Assembly (NCBI GenBank): GCA_002751075.1
Contig: NAOQ01000009.1
Span: forward strand, 304,466 to 338,633
From: Ichthyophonus hoferi
Lineage: Eukaryota; Opisthokonta; Ichthyosporea; Ichthyophonida; Ichthyophonidae
Length of the DNA: 34,168 bases
Reading direction: 5' to 3'
This document shows, one piece after another, positions 11,325-23,027 of the stretch (position 1 is its first letter; each line of letters begins with the position of its first letter). A program made the position numbers and the translations under genes. The notes beneath the pieces were generated by a model that saw only the letters and a list, made by a program, of their open reading frames with translations, ran no database searches and was not told where the DNA came from.

Positions 11325-14300
11325 ATGGCAGACAACACAGAGAATGAAAACAAAACTATTTGCTTGCATGTCAAGTCCTCTGCTGGCAAGAAATTTGAAG
11401 TTTCTGTGAAACCTACGGACACTGTACACCAGGTAAGGTTAATGTGTTCTCTATTTAATAAGTTTAGTATTATTTTGTTGTCTCTTTATATTGAAATACT
11501 AATAGCATGATAGTGCTACTTGAGCACTTGAAACAACTATTTGACTTCATAATTTGATTTTTGATCCAAATTGTGTTATTGTGAACAACTTACCTCTTCC
11601 TGACTTTGAAAATGCACAAGACGTGCAAGAGTGTATTAATAGCTACATTCAATTGAAAAAAAAAAAAAAAAAAAAATAAGAAAAAAGAAAAAGAAAAAAA
11701 GAACTCTTACATACTTACATAGGCATAAATGCATGCACCTACACTTATACTGTTCTTTATTTTTCATGCAGCCCGTTAAAAATAACTTATACGTTCACCA
11801 CCCTACCACAATACAAAAACACACATACGCATACGCAAACACTCACACACTCACACAATACACAAACACCTATAAACAACTATTATGCATACTAGGTTAA
11901 AGAACAATTGCAAACCCTTTCCGATATCACTGTCGACCAGCAACGTCTTATTTACGCTGGAAAAATTCTTTCTGATCAATCTACTATCCAATCCTATGGT
12001 AAGTTACGAAGCAAATTTTATTTTAATTTTATTTAAAAATCATTTCCTTCTTGTAATTGGTTTACAGAGCTAGGCTACTGATTTATTTCTTTTAACAAAT
12101 TTTCTTACATCTAGTATACATGTTTTATATTTCTTTGTTGTTATTGTTTATTATTTTGTTACCGTGTCCAGTTTGTTACTCTGCTACTCTATTACTATTA
12201 GTATTATGACACCAGGCTTGCCATTTACATATACACGCGTCTACATATATTTACATATATATTCTCATTTGCTCTATCATTTCTCACTCCCTATTATCGT
12301 ATTGCTCTATTCCTATTCATAACATATTATACCATAGATACCAAGTTCTCTTTACTTTATATTTAGTTAACCATTCTCATTCGCTTCGTTCTTACTTAAA
12401 CCTGTCGTCTTTCTTTTTCCATATGTTTAACGAACATTCAAAGCCGCTTGTATCCCTTCTGTAAAACCTAATACACGGATATATAGTAATCAATGTTTTA
12501 AAGAGCACCTATTACCACTCGTATCCCTTCTTTAAAATTTAATATATAGATACTATTTCTTGCAGATATACAAGATGGCCATACTGTTCACATGGTAAAA
12601 GGTGCCAGTAGTCAGGCTCAACAGGAGGCAGCTCGTACTACCACCACTAGGCCAGTACCTACTTCCTCTAGTAGTATGACTGCCAGTGCTGCCACTCCTG
12701 CTAATGCCACGCCTGCACCAGGCGCAGGTATTGGGACACAGGTAAATATAGGCATATTAGTATGCATATTGATTATTAGTTATATATATATACATGTGTG
12801 TGTGTATGATAGTTTTGTCTTGATTACTAGCTTGAATTTTTATAGTAATACACAAATACATATATTATGATGTCGTCTTATTATGCTTACCTTAAGCCAC
12901 GAGATAGCCATCTCAATTATATATATATTCATACATACGTACATACATACAGATATACATATACACATATATAAATGCATACATGCATACACATATACAT
13001 ACATATACATAGCCTAACACTCAGCTGTATACTATGCATCTACAGGCAGGGCGTCCGTCCTCTGCGGCCTTCAATCCCTTTGACATGCTCGGGAATAATG
13101 ATCCTGCACGATTCGAAGCCATGCAGCAGCAAATGTTGGATAACCCTGAAATGATGAATCAGATGATGGACTCCCCTATATTCCAGGTAAGGAGAAGAGG
13201 GAGAGAGGGAGAGGGTAGAGGTAGTGTTTGTATACTTGTGTTTAGGGAGATGTGTATGCATGGATTCTATTTTTCCGCCGTATGTACGTACACACATTTA
13301 TACTCATATACATACAGGTATACTATCAGACTATCATACATACACATAAACGTCTATCTAACCACATATCTTTCTTCCTCCTTCCTCCCTCCCTGTGTCC
13401 CATCTCTCTCTGCCTTCTCTATAGCATATGATGGAGAACCCAGAAGTAATGCGAGCAGTAGTGTCGCAGAACCCTCAAATGAGAGAACTGCTAGACCGTA
13501 ACCCTGAACTAGGCCATATTCTGGAAGACCCTCAGATGATCCGCCAGGTAGGGGGGTCCCTGTAGTGCTATAATACTATTATATACTATCCCTATACTAT
13601 TATATACCATTATATACCATCTCTGTACTATAGTACTATATGTAGATATCTGTAGATATAGTATATGTAGATATCTGTAGATATAGTATATATGTAGTGT
13701 ATGGTTGGCTATGCTGTGCTGTTTTCTACTATCACTCTTCTGTTTTATTTGGTTTGTATTTTATATTATAATGTGTCCTAACTTATGCTTTTTTCCCTAT
13801 GCTATATCCTATCCTACCCTTTCCCTCTCCCTCTCCCTCTCCCATTACTATACCACACTATATAACCCTACCCTATAGTCTATGAACATGATGCGTAACC
13901 CCAGCCTAATGAGAGAAATGATGCGTACAAATGACCGTGCTATGGCTAATATTGAGAATCACCCGGAAGGGTTTAATGCTTTGAGGAGAATGTATACAGA
14001 TATACAGGAACCTATGATGAATGCTGCTACTGACTCGGTGTGTGGTTGTATATGCGTGCATATATATATATATATAAGGAGAGGAAATACCGAATTTATA
14101 CTATTTATTTCTTTATCTTTTTCTAAATCCACATTAATGATTATTCTATTTTGATATGGGAAAATAAATATTTTGTGATTATTGTATAAAATATAAAATA
14201 ATCTGTTGATTCGTTGATAAAAAAAAGCATCATAAATTAAAATTATATCAAAACAAAAGCAAAAAATGTTATGTTTATTATCCATATAATATTGGCTTCA

Positions 14301-14476
14301 TATATATGTGTATGTTTTTGAAGTATATGTTGATATGCTTTGTTGCCTTTCATTAATAGTTAACTCATTAAAAATAGTAAAACATAACCAGGATATTATA
14401 AAATTTAAAGTACACCATGGACTTTCTAGTAAACAAATACCATAGCAATGTTTAAGATTGTAATGCATAGGTATAT

Positions 14477-14508
<32 letters not shown>

Positions 14509-17500
14509 GTTTGGTGTTGGTATGTATATGTAGTATCTTGCACAATATAGATGCATATATGTTTTTATTAAGTCTAGAAGAATCAGCACAACCAGTGTAA
14601 TTAGTCTATTAATTTTAAATAATAGAAATATGTGTATTTAAGATATACATATATACCTATATATTTACTGACTGACCTATGACTCTAATCTGATCATTAT
14701 AAGGTATTTTTATATATTGTTTAATATTATCTACCATTATATTATATTGAATTATAATGTATTGTATTCTATTTTATTACCTTTATATATGTATCTACTA
14801 ACCCATACCCTATTACATATTAACCTTACAGTATCAATCTAATATGCAAACCAACCCAAACCCTTTTGCTTCTCTGGCTAGGGGTGCTGACAATACAGGT
14901 ATGTGATTTTCCTATAGTGTATATAATTATATATGTATGCATGTATATACATGTATTGTTTTCTAGAGATCCTACTATACACCTCACTTTATATGTTTTC
15001 TAATACGTACTTATTATTCTCTATTTCCTTGTCTCTCTTTTTCATACACACGTACTCCTTTCCTTTACCTCTCTCTCTCTCTCTTTCATATATATAGATT
15101 GTGTAGTATTATTTAACATGTTTGACTGCTCGACTCTACACGCACACACACGTGCTTGTCTTTTCTTGCCTCTATCATACGTGTATTAATTACCAATCAT
15201 ACTACACCTTAACGCACCATAACGCGCCTTAACGCACCCTAACCAACCAATCTCTGATTTCCTTTTATCACTGTAACCAGGGGCAGCCAATAACAATACC
15301 AATGCACCACTACAAAACCCTTGGGCACCACAACAGGGTGCAACAACAACCAATCCTACAGCTAGTAATGCGAGTATAGGTAAGATTGAATTACCCACTC
15401 ACACTGTGCCTTTGAAAACTGTTATAGTATGATATATTTTCTACTTTACTATAGCAATCAATATAATTAATCTATTAATTCTTAAATAATTAAGATATCC
15501 GAGTTTGTAATATATACATATTATTGGATGTTATGATTGGTATGATACGTTGATTCGATGATTGACTGATTAATTAATAAGTTGACCTCTTGGTTGTTTA
15601 ATTGGTTACTTTTTCTCTGATTGGCCTATTTAGACTGCACCAACTGTTTTTTTCAGACTACATATGTAATAATAATTACTATACTATCCTACACTATAAT
15701 ATACTAAGACATAATAATACCAAATGATTAGTGCTATATAATGAAATAACCAAATTCATTAAATACTCCTGTTCTAGCATCTCCCCGCACAAAGTGACCA
15801 AACTTATAACTATGTGTGATTAAAACATTTGTATATATGGATAAAGGAGACTTATAACTATGTGTGATTAAAACATTTGTATATATGGATAAAGGAGAGG
15901 GCGAAATGAAATAGTACTTATAATTGCCCACTCCCACTGTGCTTTTAAAAACTATTGCAATATACTATATATTCTATCTTACTATAACATCTCGTAACAG
16001 CTGTACCACTTACTCATTGATCTGTGTATGTATACATGTAGTTGCGCACAATAGGGCACAATTTATTTCAATTATCTTGTATAATACAACATTATGGGAT
16101 ATCATTCATTCAATAGAATTTTATTACAATAATTTAACTGGCTGATCTAATTGATATTTATAACATAACTATATTAGGTACACCACCTGCGGGTGGTATG
16201 GGACTGCCTGTAAATATGATGCCAGATAGTGCCTCTATGATGAGCATGATGCAGGACCCTGCTATGCAGAGTGCATTGCAACAGATGGCTTCTAACCCTA
16301 CTTTCGTACGAGAGGTGTGTGTATGGTTTATGCTACGTGTCTGTGTATATGTATTACTACTATGCTACTATACTACTATATTGTACTATTATACTATTAC
16401 ATTACTATACTATTATACTACTATACTATTATACTACTGTACTATTGTATTACTATACTATTAAACTACTGTACTACTATACTATTAAACTACTATACTA
16501 TTATACCACTATACTATTAGACTACGATGCTGTTATACTACTACACTATTAAACTACTATGTTATATTTATGTATGTATATTATCATTCTATCATACAAA
16601 CAAGCCAAAACAAAACACAGAAATGTTAAGATATTATGTAATAACTAGTTGGGGGCCCTATTGTAGATGGTGCGTACTAATCCCTATCTGCAAGGCCTTC
16701 CACAAGTTCAAGATCTTTTGAGCAACCCAGAGAGACTTCAATCATTTTTTGAGCCTCAAAATCTACAGGTAGTTATGGATTATATATAGATGGTTAGGTA
16801 TCTTTTTCTAACTCTCTTGCTCTCTCTATCTATTTTTTTTTTTGCTTGTGTTGCAATATGTACACGGACGCACGTCTCTTCTTTCAACATCACTCATTAT
16901 CTATAATATTGTTTTGTCTTTTGTTGCTTTTGTGTTCATGTCATATAATTTATGGCAATATTTCTTTGGTAATAAAGGAATAATATCATATTATTTTATT
17001 AGTATTATATCTGCACATACATAATATATCTGTATGTCTGGTCACTTATGCATTTTCCTATAATTATATATTATATCTCACCCAATTACTTACACACATA
17101 CATGCATGAATAAAATGCTAATATATATATATATATATATATATATTCTCAACGTACTATCACTCTAATCGCTTCTACTTTTCTATACTCATTATTCTCC
17201 TATGCAGGCCATGATGCAGCTCCAGCAATCTATTCAACAACTTCAGGGATCTGGTCTTCTCCCACCGTAAGTATATATATATATAATTTTAATGTATTTA
17301 TATTATAAATTATATTATAATTATATTTCTATTTCTATAATTAACCTTATGTAAAAATCTCGTATAGTTAATTATACTATGTATTATATGCTGTGTGTGT
17401 ATGTGTAAATGTAGGTGTTGGTAGAGTTGTGATATTAACGTATGTTCAACTATCTTGCTCTTTCCCTGGCATCATTTTTCTTCGAACAATATGGTATGTG

Positions 17501-18475
17501 TTGATCAATAAGCTTTCTGTATTTCATTAATCAGAAATAGATAGACCCAATCACTCTTTATTTCACAAGGAATATTTGTTGAATGATTGGTTAGTTCTAC
17601 TATGTTGTCATATTTTTCCTCTCTCGTTTTCCTTTTATTGGGCCTAACTTTAACTACCACAGATTCTTATAATTTGCCATCATTATTATCTGCTATTAAT
17701 CACATAGTACAGACTATTATATATAACCCACGTTGTAATGAGTCAGATTGGGATTAATTCCGGTACACCGTAGGTATACAGTTTTTTATCAATTCAGTCT
17801 CACAATGACATCTGTACATTTTCGTGTTATTCCTTCTTATGAACCAAATTTTCATTTTTCACAACTTTGGAGGTTGGGGGGAAGCTATGGTTGGTAAATT
17901 TAAATAACAAGGACCATTTTTAACGTCATTTAACAAAGTCTAATCATTGGCTCTATCCATATACAGTGAGATGATGGGCAATCCAAGTGGTATGGCAGGT
18001 AGCTACTTCTTTCCTTTCTGTTTTCTCTGCTACTATAATATATATATATATATATATGTTTATAGGAATATATAAATGTATTTGATATTTTCTCTCTTAT
18101 TATATATTCTACACATGCATACGTATCACTCTAGATCATACATACTATCATACACTATCATATTATACAATTTAGAATCCATGCCCATACAACTCCTACA
18201 ACCAACCTCCCTAACTGTCGCCCATTTCTCCTCTCTCTCAAACAGGTGCGGCAGGACCAAACCCTCTGAACCTTGGCTCCCTCCCTCAAAACGGTGGTAT
18301 GTTTGGAGGTATGAGTTCAACCCCATCCCCTACTGACAACCGACCACCTGAAGAACGTTTCTCTGTACAGCTTCAACAGCTAGTTGATATGGGATTTTAT
18401 GATCGTGACTCTAATCTGAATGCCCTAGTGGCTACAAATGGAAATGTTAATGCCGCAGTAGAGCGTCTGTTATGA
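11325..18475 (+). CDS. UBQLN: Ubiquilin, 13 coding exons, 511 aa
   Basis: Exons: 11325-11432, 11896-11998, 12566-12741, 13046-13186, 13425-13547, 13879-14037, 14832-14898, 15281-15379, 16178-16314, 16667-16768, 17208-17266, 17967-17998, 18246-18475. They total 1536 nt with all phases compatible. Ubiquilins carry ubiquitylated or misfolded membrane proteins to the proteasome. The UBL spans about residues 10-84 ([19 protein letters not shown]). The first STI1 block spans about 150-265 ([42 protein letters not shown], nearly identical to the vertebrate segment). NPFASL and NPWAP linkers follow. A second STI1 block spans about 345-405, and a C-terminal UBA about 468-511 (LVDMGF, ending [10 protein letters not shown]). 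The UBQLN2-type PXX repeat is absent, as expected for a single invertebrate ubiquilin. Length is a little under human UBQLN1 (589 aa), mainly in the linkers. Confidence 0.97.
15380..15990 (+). repeat. Direct repeat flanking the 48-bp duplication in ubiquilin intron 8
   Basis: The sequence immediately after the exon 8 donor (about 15386-15458: TACCCACTCACACTGTGCCT, then TTTACTATAGCAATC) recurs at about 15921-15990 (TGCCCACTCCCACTGTGCTT, then CTTACTATAACATC). The two are diverged copies in the same orientation, so about 0.5 kb of the intron looks duplicated. Confidence 0.7.
15802..15897 (+). repeat. Perfect 48-bp tandem duplication in ubiquilin intron 8
   Basis: Copy 1 is 15802-15849 and copy 2 is 15850-15897. 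Both start ACTTATAACTATGTGTGATT and end GGATAAAGGAG, with no mismatch that I can see. The perfect match suggests a recent event. Confidence 0.92.
16345..16562 (+). repeat. CTATTATACTA-type minisatellite in ubiquilin intron 9
   Basis: An irregular array of TACTA, CTATTA and TACTG words over about 215 bp, directly downstream of exon 9 and ending about 105 bp before exon 10. It is open in several frames because of its composition, not because it codes. Confidence 0.85.
18246..18475 (+). other. UBQLN: Ubiquilin last exon with UBA domain
   Basis: The final exon encodes a glycine-rich linker (QNGGMFGGM) and then [20 protein letters not shown], the start of a UBA domain with its MGF loop at residues 484-486. 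It ends in TGA at 18473-18475. The UBA binds ubiquitin, while the UBL encoded by exons 1-3 binds the proteasome. A plus-strand frame that opens at 18076 overlaps this exon in another register and is not coding. Confidence 0.97.
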
Positions 18476-18775
18476 TTATAACGTTTATCATCCATTAAAT
18501 GCCTACGAGCTATATATATTTTTATATTCATTTATGTATTTGTATAGATATAGTTCTTTGATTGATTATTAGCTGCTATTGGGTGGATGGGACCACACCA
18601 ATGATATGCCTACCTTCTTTTCTATACTACCCCTTTATTTATCTAGTCCTTAGCGGGCTATAGGGAAACTTCATTGGGGGACTGGGGCCTCCATATTGTA
18701 CTATCAGTGTGTTGTCTTAATAGCTTCTTTGTTAACACAAAACTGCTTTGTATAATAAATGTTGTGATATGTAGA
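18476..18775 (+). terminator. Ubiquilin 3' UTR and poly(A) signal
   Basis: A canonical AATAAA lies at 18754-18759, about 280 nt after the stop, followed by the GT-rich GTTGTGATATGTAG, a typical downstream element. The mRNA probably ends near 18775. Confidence 0.7.
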
Positions 18776-20529
18776 TAATAGGGCCAGGTTAATTAAGTAA
18801 GATGTTTAATAGTCAGATTTGGCTCATACGTCGTTGCTTTGGTAATGAACCTTTAAGCGTGGAATCCAAATGCCTCGGAATTGACCAAGTTGAAGATATT
18901 CCTTAATTAATGAATAGTAATTAAGTGTTGTCATGATGGGGAGTATACTTATAGGTAACTGATCAAATGATTATAAATTTGGATAGTGGCTATTGTTTTA
19001 GGAAAATGGACATAATGTAAAGTAGAAGTATCCTTATAATAAACGAGACTACTGTAGAAATACTTTGATTGCTTAACTAATGCATGATTTAAGTTAGTTT
19101 ATGAGTTCTTATTGGACAATTTTACATTCAAAGACAAAAGTCATTGGCACATACAAGTTTCTTCATGATCAACAACTATATAACAAGGACCCTTCAACTA
19201 GTCAATATTATACTTATGAGTTTCACAAACTGTAAATGCTTATAGTAAAGGTTGATATGGTTAAGTACCTATTAGATTCTATACCCGAAGACTTTGCATC
19301 AAGAAGAGGAATAGGATGCTAATTACTGTTAAAACGGTAAAAATATGGTGTAAACATACTCTGTATTTAGTTTAAGCCACTACCCTGACAATAATGCATG
19401 TCAGGTGGTGTACTTCAGTGTAAATAAAACTAGAAGCCCCACCTCAACCGTGAGAGGGAATTCAGAATAATTGTATACCTAATATTGTAAGCAAGAACTA
19501 ATACCACTCTTGAGCTCATTTTTACATAGGTTTGATAGTTAATCTCTATGATTTGATTAATAGCAGATGAATAGAATATGTTTTATTCTAATATAAATAA
19601 GCAAGGAATCATTATAGCGTATTATACATGTCTCAACAATCACCATTATGATTACCAGGTTACACCACTTGAAGTGTGATAAGAAAAAGTTTGAGACAAT
19701 GTTTCATTCAGGCTCAGGTGATGAGACTTATAGTAAACAAGAGCTTAAGTCATACATTTGACTCCTGTCATAATCCAGGATCAATGGAGGCTATGGAGAA
19801 TAATAGAAGTGGTAATGAAATAGATATTGTTATAATAAGCTAGTATGTAGATTAATTTAATTATTATTAATTGTAAAGTAATTAGTTACTAACTTCTCTA
19901 TGACTAGTTAGTATATGCGTACATAACTATTAATAGTTAAGCGAAAACTCAGATCACAAAATTATTGATCGTTCATTTAGTCTTCATAGAAGACTTTGAT
20001 TTGGACATACTAAACCTAAAAACAATAATTTAAACTAAAGCATAAATTTATTAAATAAATTTCTGCTCCTTGTGTGAGACCTTAGTTGGCGCCCTCTACT
20101 TTTCCATTAATCATACTGAATACCAGTCAGTATCCTTGATATGGTACATTATATAAAACGATATATATATTGGAATACGAGTTTGCCCCAAGCGCTCACT
20201 TTTACACTAAATACCTTTGATTACTCCAAAGTTATCAAAGAAAATGTTCCTAAGGATAATATCCCTAACGATAATGTCCCAACATTATAATAATAGAAAC
20301 CTATGTCATAAAAAGCATGTGTCTTAAAAGCCTTTTGTTAAACGATCTAATCGATAGCCTTAAACTAAGACTTCGTTAAATCTAATTGCTATTAATTGAA
20401 GCATCTCTATTAATAGTCTTGTACCGCTAATCCGATGGTTCCTCTCTGATTAATAATCCAATGTACACAAATACTAACCAATCACGGAGAGGTTAGTCAC
20501 TAAGTACTTCACACAATTATAATTAATTA
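18776..20529. other. Intergenic sequence, no gene recognised
   Basis: Compared with the introns, this stretch has few simple repeats and a more even composition. Only short open frames are seen, for example a 43-codon frame beginning MSSYWTILHSK near 19100 and one reading DKKKFETMFHSGSGDETYSK near 19690. Neither resembles a family I know, and neither has convincing splice borders. No tRNA, rRNA or terminal repeats were seen. Confidence 0.4.
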
Positions 20530-20962
20530 AATCTATCTACGACTAGCTTGTTTAAAACAACATTTCTTCCGGAATTTTTTTACGAGTATTAGTCCTCAGC
20601 CTCATTGTTCTCCAGGTAACAGTTTTCCCCAGGGCATCCTTTCTTTTTCCATGGAGTTTCTGGACCTTTCTGTCTGTAATTATTTTTAAAACTTCCCTCA
20701 AAACCGATTTGCTCTAGTCTTTTTATCAATATGCACTCACTCATTGGATGTGTTGCTGAACAAATTACACATCTATGTAACCTCTGGTAGAAATCCGCTT
20801 TCTATTTCGGTTGATATTCCTGTCCCAAATGTTGATAATAAAAACCAGGGCCAAACATTTTCAATACGTATTTATATTGTAGCATTAAAAGTACAAGATT
20901 TAATAAAAACAATCGACCAAAAAACAAATACGTACATGTTGTTTGTATTTAATCATTTGTAG
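20530..20962 (+). pseudogene. Unidentified partly open frame with weak Argonaute N-domain resemblance
   Basis: One frame is open for about 143 codons with a single internal TAA at 20687-20689, before the terminal TAG. That is long for DNA this AT-rich. The translation includes LSVCNYF just before the TAA, then FPQNRFALVF, LHIYVTSGRNPLSISVDIPV and QGQTFSIRIYIVALKVQDLI. The order NYF, then (K)NxYT-xxxNPL, then a hydrophilic gap, then QTFxVxI with a following helix recalls the Argonaute N domain. The spacing is shorter than in real Argonautes, and I see no PAZ, MID or PIWI part nearby. It could equally be an unrelated open stretch. Function unassigned. Confidence 0.3.
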
Positions 20963-22274
20963 ATATATAATCATATCTATCGCATTCTAGTATACCTACA
21001 TTACACTATATTTGCTTATATCAAAGCAGGTTTCCATTAATGAGAGCCTTGATTAGGTACATCCAAACGGTGTAGATAGTCATTGCAAACTTACATACTA
21101 CTAGTAAAAGACAAAAAGAATTTTAAATATCATTATGTCTAGCGCAGATGTTGTGGGAAACATTTAGAAGGGAAAAAATATTTTAAAATAATGCACTAAG
21201 CATAGGAAAGTAAAAACATCTCTGAAATAAATATTATTATATGTGACTTAACCCCATAAATAAAATTGGCCGTAAGAAACAGTAATGCAACAGCTTGCAC
21301 TATGTGCCCAATTCTAAATAGGCTAAGGGAAAACCCTATTTCCAAAAAATAAAAAATAAAAATAAAACAGTATACAACAATATTTGACTATAACGCTAGC
21401 CAGTAATTGGTGTGCAAGATAATGTTAGCTGGAACAACACCTTCAGGAACGAAAAAAATTAAGATTTAAAAAGAAGATGGACTGTGGGAAAGTTCCCTTA
21501 AAATGGATTTTATCTCCAGCGTGCCTATTGGATGGTTCAACCCAATTGCATGGTTGCATCGCACTGTCTGATTTAAAATTTTAGCGCAAAATACTAACCA
21601 ATTAGCATGCAGTATCGTGTTGCACTACGCCATTTTAGCATTTTAGGTATTCCCAAAAGATTATAGTTCACACATTATATTATATAAATTATTCTCTACT
21701 ATATATTTATATCATGTTCTTTTTTATTGTAATTAGCATAATATTTTTAGGTGAGCTGATAGTTGAATCGTTTATATTTATTATTCATACATACCTTTCC
21801 TTATAACAGCTCTGTATTATTGTGTAAATAAATACCTATCATTAAGAAAACATTTAACATAATATATATATATATATATATATTATGTCAAAACTAATGG
21901 CCTTATAATATGTATATATATAGTCAACCGGGATATTAAAGTATATTTAATTTGGCAGAGTTTGTTATAAAAGAGTTATAAGTCTCCAATAACAATTAAT
22001 CTTTTTTTTCTTTACCCGTTTTTGGTTTACTTGTATCAAACTATAGTTCCGCCACGCCCTAACAATATCTTTTTGTGGATTAAAACATTATTTGGAAACA
22101 AAAAAAACCATGCATGTAAGTAATTAAAAAAGTTACATCTTGGTTCTATATTAAAAACTCCATGATTGAGATTATCAGTGGCATAGTTGCGAATGTATTT
22201 GAATCAATTATAGTTAATATATATATATTTGAATACTTTATAAATATATAGCAAAACATGTTGCTAATATTTTG
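20963..22274. other. Intergenic sequence upstream of HFM1
   Basis: AT-rich, with a (TA)n tract near 21861-21883. No open frame or RNA gene could be supported here. Confidence 0.4.
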
Positions 22275-22516
22275 TCGATTTCAGCCTGTGTAATAATTAT
22301 CTCACAAATGCTCAGGGTGCTGGCCAACTATTTTAAGCAGGTAATTTAAGATAAAAACCGTGGAACATTTATTCTGTACTACTACAGAATCAATAGTTCC
22401 CAATTTGTTTCAAACAGTTCCTTTTGCAAACATACAGCATTATAAATAAAATAGTTCAGAAGCCCGAATTAAGTAATTAGATAATTATAACCATAGTTAC
22501 TTTGTCTATGTTGTAT
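22275..22516 (+). repeat. Copy 1 of an unnamed dispersed repeat, about 250 bp
   Basis: The copy runs from TCGATTTCAGCCTGTGTAAT to TACTTTGTCTATGTTGTAT. It shares ordered blocks with copies at 26030 and 28670: CAGGGTGCTGGCCAACTATT, ACTACAGAATCAATAGTTCC, CAAACAGTTCCTTTTGC, ACAGCATTATA and GATAATTATAACCATAGTTA. It lies about 500 bp upstream of the HFM1 start codon. I see no clear terminal inverted repeats, coding capacity or poly-A tail. Confidence 0.75.
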
Positions 22517-23027
22517 ATGTTGCTTTATTTGATAAGCTATACTGCTCCATTTTTCTTTATTTACCTAACTGTTTGTTCCATTTAGTACTTCCCGGAACGG
22601 TATCATATAAAATATTGTAATAATAGGGTAGACTAGATTGACTGAAAAATATTATCTATATCTATGGTGTTTTCAATTATGTTCTCTGTGCATTTTTACG
22701 TTTACAGAAGCATAACATTTATGATCTTTCATGCACATATATATCTTATCAAATTAAATAATATATATATATATGCGTAATTAATAAATATTTCGGGGGG
22801 AAAGACATACACACGAAACAAATGCGTGTACAAAAATACATTAAAAAATATAAAGCATTAACATACAATGCGTTTTGTTTTTCCAGATTTTAATTAAAAA
22901 TCGTTTTTAACTTACTATGCAACACCTGACTGACCTAGTAATAATAATAGGTTTTAATAATACAAGCAAGGATAAATATAGCATTTTCTGCAGAAGGAAT
23001 AAAACGACTAATAATTATACCTCAAAA
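22517..23027 (+). promoter_or_regulatory. Proximal upstream region of HFM1
   Basis: AT-rich sequence between dispersed repeat copy 1 and the HFM1 ATG. The start codon context is CTCAAAAATGAG. No TATA or CCAAT arrangement stands out from the background, so the promoter position is assigned only by location. Confidence 0.35.

Noticed and set aside
18076-18336. 86-codon plus-strand frame overlapping ubiquilin exon 13
   Set aside because: It is in a different register from the UBA-coding frame.
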